DNA from: JBBSJV01 sp038256935
Lineage (GTDB): Bacteria > Patescibacteriota > JACMRA01
Direction: 5' to 3'
DNA length: 19,831 nucleotides
Assembly (NCBI GenBank): GCA_038256935.1
Contig: JBBSJV010000015.1
Span: forward strand, 1-19,831
Shown piece by piece: positions 1 to 7,065 of the stretch. Position numbers and translations under genes: made by a program. The notes beneath the pieces are model-generated. The model had not been told where the DNA came from and did not search any database. It worked only from the letters and a program-made list of their open reading frames with translations. Each line of letters starts with the position of its first letter. The first letter of the stretch is position 1.

Positions 1-181
1 CTGCTAAATACGAACTTAATGTTTCAAAAAGAAACGATATTATAGCTGTGATAACACCAAGTGTTGCCAAATTAGTCAGTCTAATATTATTTTGCTGTTC
101 ATAAAGATAAATTGTAGCTATCAAAGTACCAATTGCAAAATGTTGTAATCCAACACTAATGTTAAACTTAATTATCTGCAT
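1..181 (-). CDS. MFS-like transporter, N-terminal fragment (cut by window edge)
   Basis: This is a partial gene. Reading the minus strand from ATG at 181 gives about 60 codons open to the window edge. It starts MQIIKFNISVGLQHFAIGTL, followed by two hydrophobic stretches separated by a short polar EQQNN segment, then FETLSSYLA. A first helix, a short periplasmic loop, a second helix and a conserved acidic/Ser-Tyr turn is the usual start of a major facilitator transporter. The ATG lies 14 nt inside the end of the upstream gene, so the two are probably translationally coupled. As third gene after a dioxygenase and a DUF885-like protein, it could export or import the small molecule they handle, which is inference. 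The family call rests on only 60 residues. Confidence 0.6.
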   Translation of the reverse strand, partial: MQIIKFNISVGLQHFAIGTLIATIYLYEQQNNIRLTNLATLGVITAIISFLFETLSSYLA

Positions 182-1382
182 AATCCACTTCTTTGTTAAA
201 TTCACCCCAACTATTACTATTGTTTTTTAAATCTCGAAATAAATCTAGTTCCCTGCCTCTGTATAATTCAAGTAATTTAGCAGCTCCTGAGATATAAACT
301 GAACCAAGACCAGTCCACTGATAATAAATATTCACTTCTTTCTGAATTAATTCTTTGGGAATATTTGCAAACATGCTTTGAATTTGTTCTTTGACTTGAT
401 AATGTGAATACCCAGACATTGTATATAGATCAGCAAAATACCTAACAGATCTTAACATATTTTGTTGTTTTCTTGCATTTATATACCAACTGCTAATAAG
501 CTTATCCTCTAAATTAGTTATATTCTGTAAATATTTTGTAAACGGATCAATGTCAATAACACCGCTTAATAACCTCTCGCCGTACACTGCAATTGATTCA
601 AAAAAGGCTCTCTGTTTCATAGAATTAGTATAAGAAACTGATGAGGAATTTTGTTGTTGATCAAGATGTATGAAATGAGCTACGTTATGAGGTATCTCAA
701 AAGTTAAGAATGTAACTGGGCTTGTTTCATTGTGGTATTGGTATAGTAATTTGTCATCTCTCATACCCCACAACAGAGAAGGAGTTTTTTCCTTGCCTTC
801 AATTTCTATGCTACGCTTAAATTTATAATCTAATAGCTTAGCCCCTATATCAAAAACTATGTTTTTTACTAGCTCATAATCTATTTTCAATGTTAATAAA
901 CTTCTTTCAATGTCAGATTCTTCAAAACTAACTGATTCTAATAAATCATTTGCGGTGAGGCTGAAGGCTATATCACAAAAATCTTGCGTTTGAAAAACCT
1001 TTAAAATAAAGTCTTTATCAATGTAAAACTCAGCTTTATCATTTGTTGTATGTAATTTATCTAAGCCTTGCTGGAAAGTTTCGATACCTAAATTAAGTGA
1101 AGAAAAAACTGATAAATCAATCTTATTTTTTAGTCTTTCTAGTTTCATTCTCAAAGCATCCAAGCTTTGTTTAGACTGTTGCTTGTGAACTGAATCAGAA
1201 TGCACTAATAATGGTTTTTCACAACTACAAATATAATTAGATACTGTAATTGCAAGATGCAATGCTTGTTCGTTAATTTCACTTGATTGTATTAATTGAT
1301 CCAGATAATTACCATAAATTAATAAGTCATAAATAGAGGCAGGTTGCTCATCTAAAGTTTCAAATAATAATTCTTCATTCAT
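168..1382 (-). CDS. DUF885-like (gluzincin-fold) protein with altered HExxH motif
   Basis: A 404-residue cytoplasmic-looking protein with no signal peptide. The C-terminal half resembles DUF885/M32-like metallopeptidases in motif order: PHNVAHFIH (about 231-239) where a zinc-binding HExxH-type motif would be, FESIAVYGER (261-270) where the family has an E-G-W-A-x-Y-x-E helix, then RSVRYFADLYTMSGYS (311-326) and a YYQWTGLGSVYISG segment (353-366) like the family's PGQALSYxxG. The Glu expected after the first His is Asn, so ordinary peptidase catalysis is doubtful. The N-terminal 200 residues are not recognised. It starts 3 nt after the dioxygenase stop and overlaps the transporter start, so it is the middle gene of an operon. 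The similarity is remote and from memory; a binding or non-hydrolytic role is possible. Confidence 0.5.
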   Translation of the reverse strand: MNEELLFETLDEQPASIYDLLIYGNYLDQLIQSSEINEQALHLAITVSNYICSCEKPLLVHSDSVHKQQSKQSLDALRMKLERLKNKIDLSVFSSLNLGIETFQQGLDKLHTTNDKAEFYIDKDFILKVFQTQDFCDIAFSLTANDLLESVSFEESDIERSLLTLKIDYELVKNIVFDIGAKLLDYKFKRSIEIEGKEKTPSLLWGMRDDKLLYQYHNETSPVTFLTFEIPHNVAHFIHLDQQQNSSSVSYTNSMKQRAFFESIAVYGERLLSGVIDIDPFTKYLQNITNLEDKLISSWYINARKQQNMLRSVRYFADLYTMSGYSHYQVKEQIQSMFANIPKELIQKEVNIYYQWTGLGSVYISGAAKLLELYRGRELDLFRDLKNNSNSWGEFNKEVDYADN

Positions 1383-1385
1383 ATT

Positions 1386-2309
1386 TTACACTTTCATTCT
1401 TATACGATACAAAAATCTATCTGGATCAGTAAATGAAGTTCTAGAATGAAGTAGTGTATGGTTATTTGCAAATATTGCTTCACCTTGATTTAAAAAATAT
1501 TCAAACTGTATCGACTTATCAGATAATATTTCTTCTATTACTTTTAAAGCATTATTTTGTCCTGCGGTAAGGCTAAATTGGCCTGTTTTTATTGCTTTGT
1601 CGATAGTATCTCTTCTATATCTTATTTCGATATTTTCTCCTAGAATAGGTTCTTTAATTACTTCTACTTCTTTGTCGCTTAAACTCTTTGTAAAAATTGT
1701 TGGCACGCGAAATGGAAACTGTGTATTTCTCAAAGTATTTATTATGTTTTCGCCGTCTTTTCTTTTTTCTATTTTTTGCACAACTGCTTTATAGTGCACA
1801 TAGGAATTAACTCCTGCGCCAAATTTGTCAGGACAAACACAATGCAATGAAAAATATCTTTCTGGTTCCTTGTAGTATTGAGAATCGGTATGAAATTCAG
1901 CTTCAAGGTTGTGCTGACTGAAAGTTAAATTTGAGCCTGTTGCATTTGGATCCGCTTTTACCGGCCAAGCAATTATTCCCTTGGATCTATCAGTCATGGT
2001 TGGAGTGCCAATCAAAGAACTCATCCCGACAGCAAACTTGGCATAAGCTTCTACCCCAAGTTCTTGAATTGGCAAATCTCTAACTATAACAAAATCAAAA
2101 GAGTTTTCTAATTTTTCTTTTATTTCTACTGATAGTTTTTGTATATTACCGTCATTTTGAAATATATTTTTAAGTGATCTATGATCATTTTTATCAACTT
2201 TATGACTCTGTTTAATTAGATAATGATAATCAATTTCATAATCTTTAAAGTCTATTATTTGAGTATCAGAACTGCTAACAATACCTTCACCATTCCATTT
2301 GTAGTGCAT
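1386..2309 (-). CDS. TauD/TfdA-family Fe(II)/2-oxoglutarate dioxygenase
   Basis: A 307-residue protein. The iron facial triad is visible: EFHTDSQYY (His about 140, Asp about 142) and a distal NNHTLLHSR (second His about 288), followed by the 2-oxoglutarate-binding Arg region DRFLYRIRMK at the C-terminus. This order is diagnostic of the TauD/TfdA/clavaminate-synthase-like family, which couples decarboxylation of 2-oxoglutarate to hydroxylation or desaturation of a small substrate. The substrate cannot be read from sequence. The start is taken as ATG at 2309; an upstream in-frame TTG at 2315 is less likely. It is the first gene of a three-gene minus-strand operon with a DUF885-like protein and an MFS-like transporter, which looks like a small-molecule modification and transport set. 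A TTGACT hexamer 37 nt upstream (2347-2352) may be the -35 box. Confidence 0.85.
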   Translation of the reverse strand: MHYKWNGEGIVSSSDTQIIDFKDYEIDYHYLIKQSHKVDKNDHRSLKNIFQNDGNIQKLSVEIKEKLENSFDFVIVRDLPIQELGVEAYAKFAVGMSSLIGTPTMTDRSKGIIAWPVKADPNATGSNLTFSQHNLEAEFHTDSQYYKEPERYFSLHCVCPDKFGAGVNSYVHYKAVVQKIEKRKDGENIINTLRNTQFPFRVPTIFTKSLSDKEVEVIKEPILGENIEIRYRRDTIDKAIKTGQFSLTAGQNNALKVIEEILSDKSIQFEYFLNQGEAIFANNHTLLHSRTSFTDPDRFLYRIRMKV

Positions 2310-2441
2310 AAACAATAACTATACTCAAAGCACTTTATCTTGCTATAGTCAAGTTATAAGTTACAATTTTAAAATGTATAATGTATTGTAATTTTTTAAT
2401 ATTTGAAAATAATTGCTCTTTCAATTATATAAAATTTAATC

Positions 2442-3485
2442 CTACTCCAACTCAATCATCTTCTTCATCAGCTCTACGCAGCGTCTAGCGTATTTTCCCG
2501 CTGCAGTTTCTCCTGACAGCATTACATAATCGGCCTGTTGGATATGAATTGCTCTGTATAGATCTGAAACCTCGGCTCTGGTTGGTACAGGGGATGAAAA
2601 CATTCCTTCAAGGATTTGAGTGGCGATTATAAAAGGAGTATTAGTTTCTTTGCAAAGTCTAACTATCTCGTCTTGGATTTTGGGTACCATGACATGGATT
2701 GGAAGTGTTTCTAAAGCCAGATCACCTCTTGCAATCATTACCATATCTGAATATTCAATAATCTTTGCAAGCGTCTCAGGCTCTACTGCTTTGGCCATTT
2801 CTAATTTGGTACAGATTTTAGGATTATACTCAGGATCCAATTTGTACTTGGTTTTTATTTGCTCTACAAATTCATGCAACTGCTCTAGATCTTGCAGGCT
2901 TTGGACAAAACTTGGAGCTATCCAATCGGGAAGTACAGCTGGGATGACTTCATCTAGTAGCATTCTATCACGCTCTACCAAAAAATCAATTGATAATTCA
3001 GTACCAGGAAGATTTATTCCCTTGTGGCTTTTGACTTTTCCACCATAAATTGCCTGACAAATTACTTGTCCTTTACTAACTTCTCTGACTTTTAATTCAA
3101 CTTTCCCATCATCGATAAGTATCATCTTTCCACTAGAAGCATAAGGAGTAAGATCAAAATAAGTTGGCAGTACTAGAGTCTTGTGATCTTCAAAGTCTTG
3201 CCAAGCGGGATATTGTTTTCCAGCCACTTGCTTTTCCAAAAACACTGTGGCCCAGCTATCAACTTCTACTTCATGACCAAGATCACCAATGAGCACCTTG
3301 GGACCTGCTAGATCTGCCATTGTTTCTAATCCAATTTTTTTGGCAAGAAGACCAGTTTTGATATGCCAATGGGCTGTATTATGAGAAAAATTAAGCCTAG
3401 CTATACTTACTTTATGTTCTGAAAAATAGCTTAAGGTCGCTTCATCTTCTGAAACAGGTCCAATGGTTGCAATTATTTGGGTCAT
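2442..3485 (-). CDS. pyk: Pyruvate kinase, short form lacking the C-terminal domain
   Basis: Catalyses phosphoenolpyruvate + ADP to pyruvate + ATP, the last step of glycolysis. Recognisable motifs in order: ATIGP (6-10), RLNFSH (30-35), DLAGPKVLIG in place of the usual DTKGPEIR, IDDGKVELKV, SHKGINLPG, DWIAPSFVQS, then the active-site segment CTKLEMAKAVEPETLAKI with the catalytic Lys, MIARGDLALE with the metal-binding Asp, and ATQILEGM...PTRAEVSDLYRAI, ending at YVMLSGETAAGKYARRCVELM. The A and B domains are complete. The protein stops at 347 residues where typical enzymes (about 470) continue into the allosteric C domain. TAG follows directly, so this is a genuine short form and not a window artefact. 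It probably lacks fructose-bisphosphate-type regulation, which is inference. A promoter sits immediately upstream. Confidence 0.93.
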   Translation of the reverse strand: MTQIIATIGPVSEDEATLSYFSEHKVSIARLNFSHNTAHWHIKTGLLAKKIGLETMADLAGPKVLIGDLGHEVEVDSWATVFLEKQVAGKQYPAWQDFEDHKTLVLPTYFDLTPYASSGKMILIDDGKVELKVREVSKGQVICQAIYGGKVKSHKGINLPGTELSIDFLVERDRMLLDEVIPAVLPDWIAPSFVQSLQDLEQLHEFVEQIKTKYKLDPEYNPKICTKLEMAKAVEPETLAKIIEYSDMVMIARGDLALETLPIHVMVPKIQDEIVRLCKETNTPFIIATQILEGMFSSPVPTRAEVSDLYRAIHIQQADYVMLSGETAAGKYARRCVELMKKMIELE

Positions 3486-3493
3486 ACTTATCG

Positions 3494-3522
3494 ATATTTA
3501 TTTAGGTTATTGTTGATGTCAA
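3494..3522 (-). promoter_or_regulatory. Promoter of pyk (near-leaderless)
   Basis: On the minus strand, TTGACA (3522-3517) is followed after 17 nt by AAATAT (3499-3494), which ends 8 nt before the ATG at 3485. Transcription would begin about at the start codon. No Shine-Dalgarno sequence is present. Confidence 0.6.
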
Positions 3523-3716
3523 AAGGTTAACTACACAATTATATCATAATACCTCGATTAAGGCTAGTTTTTAAATACTTAAATACAAAAGGTTAAATTT
3601 TCCATCTCCATAGCATACCCAAACTGTGTCATCGCATATTTACAGGCTATTTTTAATATTTAGGGTGAATTTTGCGCGATCTAAAACGTATTTTCAGAAT
3701 TAAATAAACTTTAGAC

Positions 3717-3733
3717 CCCGTAACCAGTACGGG
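3717..3733. repeat. REP-like extragenic palindrome
   Basis: CCCGTA-ACCAG-TACGGG is a perfect 6-bp inverted repeat followed by ATGACA. Read on the minus strand it is TGTCATCCCGTACTGGTTAC followed by GGGGTCTA. This has the form of the dispersed TCATCCCG...CGGGAT palindromes known from many proteobacterial genomes. Only one copy is seen in the window, so membership of a repeat family is inferred. Confidence 0.4.
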
Positions 3734-3792
3734 ATGACATGATTGGTTTGAGGTGACAGGTATTTTGTGATTTCTGTATTTAAGCTACTGGA

Positions 3793-3821
3793 TTTACAAT
3801 AACTAAAATTTATAATAATAG
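3793..3821 (+). promoter_or_regulatory. Promoter of the ABC transmembrane gene (near-leaderless)
   Basis: TTTACA (3793-3798), followed by ATAAC as at other promoters here, has TAATAG 17 nt downstream (3816-3821). A consensus TATAAT is also present at 3811-3816, but at too short a spacing from this -35. With either -10 the RNA would start within about 6 nt of the ATG at 3828. Confidence 0.5.
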
Positions 3822-3827
3822 ACTATT

Positions 3828-4865
3828 ATGTTATCACCCAAATTATCAGATAAGTTAAATCAATTCTTTTTACGACTTGGAAGATTTGATAAAACAGCCA
3901 AGCTCCATGAAGTAGATTTTTCCAAACCTTGGTATAATATAATCTTTAGAGAAAAACTTCGCCTGATTTATAGTTTTTTATTTGAAGGTATTTTAATTGG
4001 GTTTTTAACTAGCGTTCCATTTTTAATAGCTACCAGCTTTAGCAATCGAGACATGAATATGATTGGGGTTATAATTTTGTCTTGGATAACACTTTATCTT
4101 TTTATGATATTTAGAATCTCCTTTCTTGTCCGGGGCGAAGCAAACATTATCTACAGCATCAACACTTCTGCTACTAATTATTTCCTGGCAACTGACCCTA
4201 TCAACCACAGCACCCGCGAAATGGGTAAACTAATTGGTCGAGTCAAAAGATCCAGTGATAGCTACGAAGGGATTATAGATTTTGTAATATTTAATATTGC
4301 AGGGCTGATTACTTCTATATTTGTTTCCAGCTATTTGTTTTTTCAATACAGCCAAACTTTAGGTATTTTAGTCGGGGGTTTTATAGTTACATTTATGATC
4401 CTTGGAGCAATTTTTCAATATTTTTCTACAAGACTTGTCTACCCTGTGTGGGGCAAAGCCGATGACAGGTTTAATGCGATTTCAGTAGAAACAATCTCAC
4501 AAGCTCCATTTATCAGAAGTCTTTTTGCAACTCCTATCCAACAAAAAAGGCTAGCCAGAGTTGCCAAATCAGCATCAAGGAATCGAGCCTATAGCTGGTT
4601 ACTTCCAGTCATTGCAGGTACATTTTTAAGAATTCTTTTTGTAATTAGCATAGCAATAATCAGCATCTTTTTAATTTCTGAGATAGATAATAATACCATT
4701 GAACCAATAATAGCAGTATCTTTGATTGTATCTTACACGGGCATTGCAAACTCTCTAGGCCAATTTTCTCGCAACTTTGGTAAATTTGTAGATGCCACAA
4801 AACGTGCAGATGACTTGTTTAAATACGTCCGAGAATACGGAGAGACTACTTATCCTTCCGTTTAA
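3828..4865 (+). CDS. ABC-exporter-type transmembrane domain protein without ATPase domain
   Basis: A 345-residue integral membrane protein. About six hydrophobic segments are visible, for example LIYSFLFEGILIGFLTSVPF (47-66), MIGVIILSWITLYLFMI, IIDFVIFNIAGLITSIFVSS, ILVGGFIVTFMILGAIF, FLRILFVISIAIISIFLI and IIAVSLIVSYTGIANSL. The pattern, with RFNAISVETISQAPFIRSLF and a following QQKRL, matches the type I ABC exporter fold, where this loop contacts the nucleotide-binding domain. No Walker A/B domain follows: the gene ends in TAA and the next gene is an antitoxin. It may partner with an ATPase encoded elsewhere, act like ATPase-less SbmA/BacA-type carriers, or be a remnant. The long cytoplasmic N-terminus and intact frame argue for a functional protein. 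Confidence 0.6.
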   Translation: MLSPKLSDKLNQFFLRLGRFDKTAKLHEVDFSKPWYNIIFREKLRLIYSFLFEGILIGFLTSVPFLIATSFSNRDMNMIGVIILSWITLYLFMIFRISFLVRGEANIIYSINTSATNYFLATDPINHSTREMGKLIGRVKRSSDSYEGIIDFVIFNIAGLITSIFVSSYLFFQYSQTLGILVGGFIVTFMILGAIFQYFSTRLVYPVWGKADDRFNAISVETISQAPFIRSLFATPIQQKRLARVAKSASRNRAYSWLLPVIAGTFLRILFVISIAIISIFLISEIDNNTIEPIIAVSLIVSYTGIANSLGQFSRNFGKFVDATKRADDLFKYVREYGETTYPSV

Positions 4866-4872
4866 ATATTAT

Positions 4873-4901
4873 TTGACAGATATATCTTTATATCTCAGAA
4901 T
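4873..4901 (+). promoter_or_regulatory. Promoter of the vapBC-like pair
   Basis: TTGACA (4873-4878), a 17-nt spacer, then CAGAAT (4896-4901), which ends 9 nt before the ATG at 4911. The predicted RNA is leaderless or nearly so. The spacer holds an imperfect dyad (AGATATATC...ATATCT), a possible site for the antitoxin's own DNA-binding domain. Confidence 0.5.
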
Positions 4902-4910
4902 ATATTTATT

Positions 4911-5177
4911 ATGTCTGATAATCAATTAGTTGTTAGTATCGGTAAGCGTGGAGAGCTTGTTATTCCTTCTAGTTTAAGAAAATCTAAAGGTTTAACCTAT
5001 GGATCTGATTTAATAATTAGCTTGGAAGGAGATAGTTTGGTGTTAACTCCTAAAAATTATGCTAGTTTCCTAAATAAGTGGAAAACTAAAAGATCTACAG
5101 CGAGTAAAACTCAATTAAAAAAAGATACTAGCGATAGAGAGCGAGAAGAATTTTTAACTAAAATATTAACTGACTAA
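4911..5177 (+). CDS. AbrB/MazE-like antitoxin (VapB-type)
   Basis: An 88-residue protein with a SpoVT-AbrB swapped-hairpin DNA-binding domain in its first 48 residues: VVSIGKRGELVIPSSLRKSKGLTYGSDLIISLEGDSLVLTP has the family's K-R-G-x-(L/I)-x-I-P-x-x-(L/I)-R core. The C-terminal tail is charged and probably disordered (KWKTKRSTASKTQLKKDTSD), as expected for a segment that wraps the toxin and blocks its active site. It is followed after 3 nt by the PIN-domain gene, the classic antitoxin-toxin order. Autoregulation through the dyad in its promoter spacer is likely but inferred. Confidence 0.85.
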   Translation: MSDNQLVVSIGKRGELVIPSSLRKSKGLTYGSDLIISLEGDSLVLTPKNYASFLNKWKTKRSTASKTQLKKDTSDREREEFLTKILTD

Positions 5178-5180
5178 GCT

Positions 5181-5585
5181 ATGCAGCAAATTGTATTTGA
5201 CTCATCTGCAATACTTACTTGGTATAAATTACAAAATAATTTTGAGACTATCGATAGCTATCTCAAAAAAGTAAATAATTCCGAAATTGAAGGCTATATT
5301 TGTGAAATAAACTTGGCTGAAATATTATACCAGATCGCAAGGCTAGAAGATGATTTTGAAATTGGGCTTGAATTTATAAACGATCTGATTAATCAAGTGG
5401 GGCTTAAAAAAATAGACACAGATTGGAGCATACTTAAACAAGCAGCTAAATACAAAGTGGCAGGCAACATCGCTTTACCAGATTGTATTTTACTTGCAAC
5501 AGCAATTAATTTTGAAGCATCTATCCTTACTTGCGATAAAGAATTCAAACCCTATGAAAAAGAAGCTAGTATAATTTGGTTTTAA
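5181..5585 (+). CDS. vapC: PIN-domain ribonuclease toxin (VapC-type)
   Basis: A 134-residue protein with the PIN-domain acidic set: Asp in VFDSSAIL (about residue 7), Glu in INLAEILY, Asp in LPDCILLATAI and Asp in LTCDKEF. These coordinate Mg2+ for endoribonuclease activity, usually against tRNA or rRNA in VapC toxins. Length and motif spacing are typical for the family. It starts 3 nt after the antitoxin stop with no Shine-Dalgarno sequence, so expression probably depends on coupling to the antitoxin. All four acidic residues are present, so the toxin appears intact. Confidence 0.88.
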   Translation: MQQIVFDSSAILTWYKLQNNFETIDSYLKKVNNSEIEGYICEINLAEILYQIARLEDDFEIGLEFINDLINQVGLKKIDTDWSILKQAAKYKVAGNIALPDCILLATAINFEASILTCDKEFKPYEKEASIIWF

Positions 5586-5600
5586 AATATCAGTAACAAA

Positions 5601-5630
5601 TTGACGAACTTCAAAACAATACTCTAATTG
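5601..5630 (+). promoter_or_regulatory. Promoter of tyrS
   Basis: TTGACG (5601-5606), an 18-nt spacer, then TAATTG (5625-5630), with the ATG at 5638. This predicts a leaderless mRNA. The -10 is weak. Confidence 0.4.
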
Positions 5631-5637
5631 ATACTAT

Positions 5638-6822
5638 ATGCCACACACCTACGATCTTGAGCAGTTGAAACAAGCTATACTTTTTAACACCGAAGAAGTA
5701 CTCCCCTACTCTGGAAACCCTGAGGCTTTGGATAAAGAACTGGAAATATTAGTAAAGGCAGCAAATGATTCTGGTGAGAGGATAAAGCACTATATCGGAT
5801 TTGAAATCAGTGGACGTATTCATATTGGAACTGGAATGGCGACTGCTCTAAAGATCAAAAAGCTTACAGATGCTGGAGTACAATGTCATATTTTCATGGC
5901 AAACTTTCATACTTTTTTAAATAACAAATTGGATGGAAAGCTTGAGACAATAAATAGCGTGGCAAGTGATTATTTTGGCCCTGTTATGCTCAAATGTTGT
6001 GAAGTGACAAGTTGTAATATGGATTTGGTTAAACCAGTTTACGCGACAGATTTATATGCAAGTAAGGTTGGTGGTGATGATTATTTTACCTTTTTGATGA
6101 ATTTTGCCAAAGAAATTACTCTTTCAAGAGTCATGAAATCAGTTTCAATTACTGGAAAAGAAGCAGGTGATAGCATCGAATTTGGCACACTTATGTATCC
6201 TGTCATGCAAGTTGCCGACCCTTCTTTTATGGGAGTTCAGATCGTCCATGCTGGATTGGATCAACGTAAATGCCATGTTTTAATGAGAGAAGCTGCTAGT
6301 AAAGTAGGCTATAAATACCAACTCAAAATTGGCACCACTGCGGTCAAACCAATTGCTATTCACCACAGTTTATTACTCAGTTTATCAGTAAGTGGGGATA
6401 GTGACAATAGAGAAGTAGCCAAAATGAGTAAATCCAAACCAGACTCAGCTATTTGGGTGCATGACTCTCTTCCTGAAATCCAAAGAAAACTTAAAAAAGC
6501 CTACTGCCCAATGCCAACCCCTGAGCAAAGTGAAGAGGAAAAAGAGACGATACAAGCTTGGAATCCTATCTTAGATTGGTGTGAGAATCTAATTTATCCA
6601 GCAGGACAAATAGTTGGAGTTCAAAGAGAAGAAAAATTTGGCGGAGACAAAACCTACTCCACTTTCAAAGAATTAAAACAAGACTACTACCACGGCAAAC
6701 TCCATCCACTGGATCTTAAAAATGGAGTTGCAAACTGCTTAGCCAACTGGTTTGAGCCAATTAGAGAGTTTGTTAATGAAAATCCAAAAGGGCTTGAAAA
6801 GCTTATTGCTATAGGAAAATAA
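5638..6822 (+). CDS. tyrS: Tyrosyl-tRNA synthetase, archaeal/eukaryotic type
   Basis: Charges tRNA-Tyr. It is a class I synthetase of 394 residues with YIGFEISGRIHIGTG (52-66) carrying the HIGH-type motif and KMSKSKPDSAIWVHD (262-276) carrying KMSKS. The tyrosine pocket matches the archaeal form: Tyr about 52, then YPVMQVAD (187-194) giving Tyr, Gln and Asp, and GLDQRKCHVLMREA (206-219). The C-terminal HPLDLKNGVANCLANWFEPI is the archaeal-type helical domain. No S4 RNA-binding domain, which ends typical bacterial TyrRS, is present. The pocket identifies tyrosine and not tryptophan as substrate. The gene is intact and appears to be transcribed alone. Archaeal/eukaryotic TyrRS in a bacterium implies old lateral transfer or an unusual lineage. 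It may be the cell's only TyrRS, which cannot be seen here. Confidence 0.92.
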   Translation: MPHTYDLEQLKQAILFNTEEVLPYSGNPEALDKELEILVKAANDSGERIKHYIGFEISGRIHIGTGMATALKIKKLTDAGVQCHIFMANFHTFLNNKLDGKLETINSVASDYFGPVMLKCCEVTSCNMDLVKPVYATDLYASKVGGDDYFTFLMNFAKEITLSRVMKSVSITGKEAGDSIEFGTLMYPVMQVADPSFMGVQIVHAGLDQRKCHVLMREAASKVGYKYQLKIGTTAVKPIAIHHSLLLSLSVSGDSDNREVAKMSKSKPDSAIWVHDSLPEIQRKLKKAYCPMPTPEQSEEEKETIQAWNPILDWCENLIYPAGQIVGVQREEKFGGDKTYSTFKELKQDYYHGKLHPLDLKNGVANCLANWFEPIREFVNENPKGLEKLIAIGK

Positions 6823-6836
6823 ATACTCTACTTTCG

Positions 6837-6865
6837 TTGACAAAAGATAAGTTCAGTGTATTACT
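6837..6865 (+). promoter_or_regulatory. Probable promoter for the 6901-8119 unit
   Basis: TTGACA (6837-6842), 17 nt, then ATTACT (6860-6865). Unlike most promoters here it would leave a leader of about 28 nt before the ATG at 6901. That leader contains TTGTTAA (6865-6871) and its inverted copy TTAACAA (6883-6889), a possible small hairpin. Confidence 0.45.
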
Positions 6866-6900
6866 TGTTAAGAAGATAATTTTTAACAACTATTGAATAT

Positions 6901-7065
6901 ATGGATAATATTACTAATTTTGAGAACAGTGAGTTTGATTCAACATTTGAAAAACAAATTTACGATAGATTTTACCAATTAATTACCAAACTTGCTATGC
7001 TTTTAAATTTTACTAGACATTGTTGTGGAAATACTGACGGAGGAAATGTTGGATCAAGATAAAAT
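6901..7065 (+). CDS. Small ORF (54 aa) overlapping the next gene
   Basis: ATG at 6901 opens a 54-codon frame ending TAA at 7063-7065. It starts MDNITNFENSEFDSTFEKQI and continues with an amphipathic YDRFYQLITKLAMLLNF. It overlaps the following ORF by 41 nt in a different frame. It is either a small protein coupled to the next gene or the true N-terminus of that protein separated by a frameshift. No homolog is recognised. Confidence 0.4.

Larger units (their letters stand above)
3486..3827. other. Intergenic region between divergent pyk and ABC transmembrane gene
   Basis: A 342-bp gap with no convincing ORF. It holds the pyk promoter at its left end, a promoter for the ABC gene at its right end, and a GC-richer palindrome near 3717-3733 that stands out from the AT-rich surroundings. 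Nothing else is recognised between about 3525 and 3705. Confidence 0.7.

Noticed and set aside
1597..3048. Plus-strand ORFs at 1597-1794 and 2620-3048
   Set aside because: They lie antisense within the well-supported dioxygenase and pyruvate kinase genes and encode no recognisable protein.
4023..4208. Minus-strand 61-codon ORF inside the ABC transmembrane gene
   Set aside because: Shadow frame of a membrane-protein gene with clear hydrophobic periodicity on the plus strand.
3780..5640. Archaeal promoters (TATA box at about -26) suggested by leaderless genes and archaeal-type TyrRS
   Set aside because: The AT boxes sit about 7-12 nt before the start codons, with TTGACA upstream at 16-18 nt spacing, which is bacterial geometry.
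5638..6822. Tryptophanyl-tRNA synthetase, given the Trp attenuators nearby
   Set aside because: The pocket residues (YIGFE, YPVMQVAD, GLDQRK) match archaeal TyrRS, and the gene is distant from and not linked to the attenuated units.
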